This document shows, in pieces, positions 63,637 to 64,000 of a stretch of DNA of 64,000 bases. The first letter of the stretch is position 1; each line of letters starts with the position of its first letter. The notes under the pieces are model-generated. The model ran no database searches. It worked only from the letters and a program-made list of their open reading frames with translations, and was not told the DNA's origin. The position numbers and the translations under genes were made by a program. Source of the stretch: Panulirus ornatus (lineage: Eukaryota; Arthropoda; Malacostraca; Decapoda; Palinuridae); contig NC_092248.1 of the NCBI RefSeq assembly GCF_036320965.1, forward strand, positions 20,356,293 to 20,420,292. Direction: 5' to 3'.

Positions 63637-64000
63637 CGTGCTGTCAGTGGATTGAATCAGGGCATGTGAAGCGTCTGGGCTAAACCGTGGAAAGTTCTGT
63701 GGAGCCTGGATGTGGAAAGGGAGCTGTGGTTCCGGGCATTATTGCATGACAGCTAGAGACTGAGTGTGAATGAATGGGGCCTTTGTTGTCTTTTCCTAGT
63801 GCTACCTCGCAAACATGAGTAAAGGCAGACAGTGTGAATTGTGTGCATGGGTATATATGTATGTGTCTGTGTGTGTATATATATGTGTACATTGAGATGT
63901 ATAGGTATGTATATTTGCGTGTGTGGACGTGTATATATATACATTGTGTATGGGGGTGGGTTGGGTCATTTCTTTCGTCTGTCTCCTTGCGCTACCTCGC
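63637..64000 (+). other. L12 long-form 3' UTR
   Basis: It contains the TGTGGAGCCTGGATGTGG block, a decayed internal hairpin (GTGCTACCTCGC then AAACATGAG, about 63,800), the GTGTACATTGAGATGTATAGG block, and the start of the terminal hairpin (CGCTACCTCGC at 63,990-64,000), cut by the window end. Confidence 0.8.

Larger units (their letters stand above)
60522..64000 (+). mobile_element. RTE-like LINE copy L12 (full 5' end; 3' end cut by window)
   Basis: This copy shows the complete 5' end: CCTGGGGATAGGGG directly after (TA)n, a ~120-bp 5' UTR, endonuclease, linker, RT, C-terminal region (stop at about 63,634-63,636) and a long-form 3' UTR that leaves the window at the start of the terminal hairpin. 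Total is at least 3.48 kb. Frameshifts or stops near 60,741, 61,760, 62,258, 62,372, 63,008 and 63,165 make it inactive. It serves as the reference for element structure. Confidence 0.9.

Overview
This 64 kb window is eukaryotic, repeat-dominated DNA, almost certainly from an arthropod and probably a decapod crustacean. The pointers are very long dinucleotide arrays ((TA)n, (GA)n, (CA)n), many copies of one EN-RT non-LTR retrotransposon of RTE-like type, Penelope-like element (PLE) ends carrying a hammerhead ribozyme motif, tRNA-derived SINEs, and an exon of an arthropod-type secreted-protein domain. The species call is inference; no database was searched. There are no operons, CRISPR arrays or prokaryotic genes.

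Layout. 1-2.7 kb: two LINE 3' fragments in opposite orientation, two copies of a ~200-bp dispersed repeat, and long (TA)n. 2.7-14 kb: mostly unique non-coding sequence with an old Jockey/CR1-type RT relic (5.6-5.9 kb), a 53-bp minisatellite (7.7-9.4 kb) and a GTC-rich array (12.8-13.5 kb). 14.09-21.63 kb: a very homogeneous two-monomer satellite (38 + 40 bp). 21.6-32.3 kb: unique sequence with microsatellites, a 24-bp minisatellite, two ancient LINE relics, a Jockey-like RT relic and a fragment of nuclear 28S rDNA. 32.35-34.66 kb: adjacent 27-bp and 21-bp minisatellites. 35.2-35.8 kb: a ~117-bp minisatellite. 36.7-37.3 kb: a Jockey/CR1-like C-terminal relic. 39.2-54.3 kb and 57.6-64 kb: a dense nest of LINE, composite SINE, tRNA-SINE and PLE copies, repeatedly joined through (TA)n tracts. 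Between them, at 55.97-56.12 kb, lies the only convincing host-gene segment: one exon whose 3' end and splice donor are tandemly reiterated downstream.

How the parts relate. The dominant LINE encodes an APE-type endonuclease followed by a reverse transcriptase and a basic C-terminal region; its RNA 3' end carries a conserved GC-rich hairpin. The best copies are 60,522-64,000 (5' end to 3' UTR, several frameshifts) and 44,375-46,842 (uninterrupted 582-residue RT ORF). A short non-autonomous element (two copies) has the LINE 5' end at its 5' end and a LINE-type hairpin at its 3' end, so it is probably mobilised by the LINE. LINE, composite SINE, tRNA-SINE and PLE copies are almost all bounded by (TA)n, often on both sides. 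This suggests that (TA)n works both as a landing site and as a product of insertion, so each insertion leaves new landing sites. One copy (59,386-60,430) has the structure of a twin-priming inversion inside (TA)n.

The long ORFs in the satellite and minisatellite arrays look like by-products of stop-free repeats, not proteins. No intact host gene is visible.
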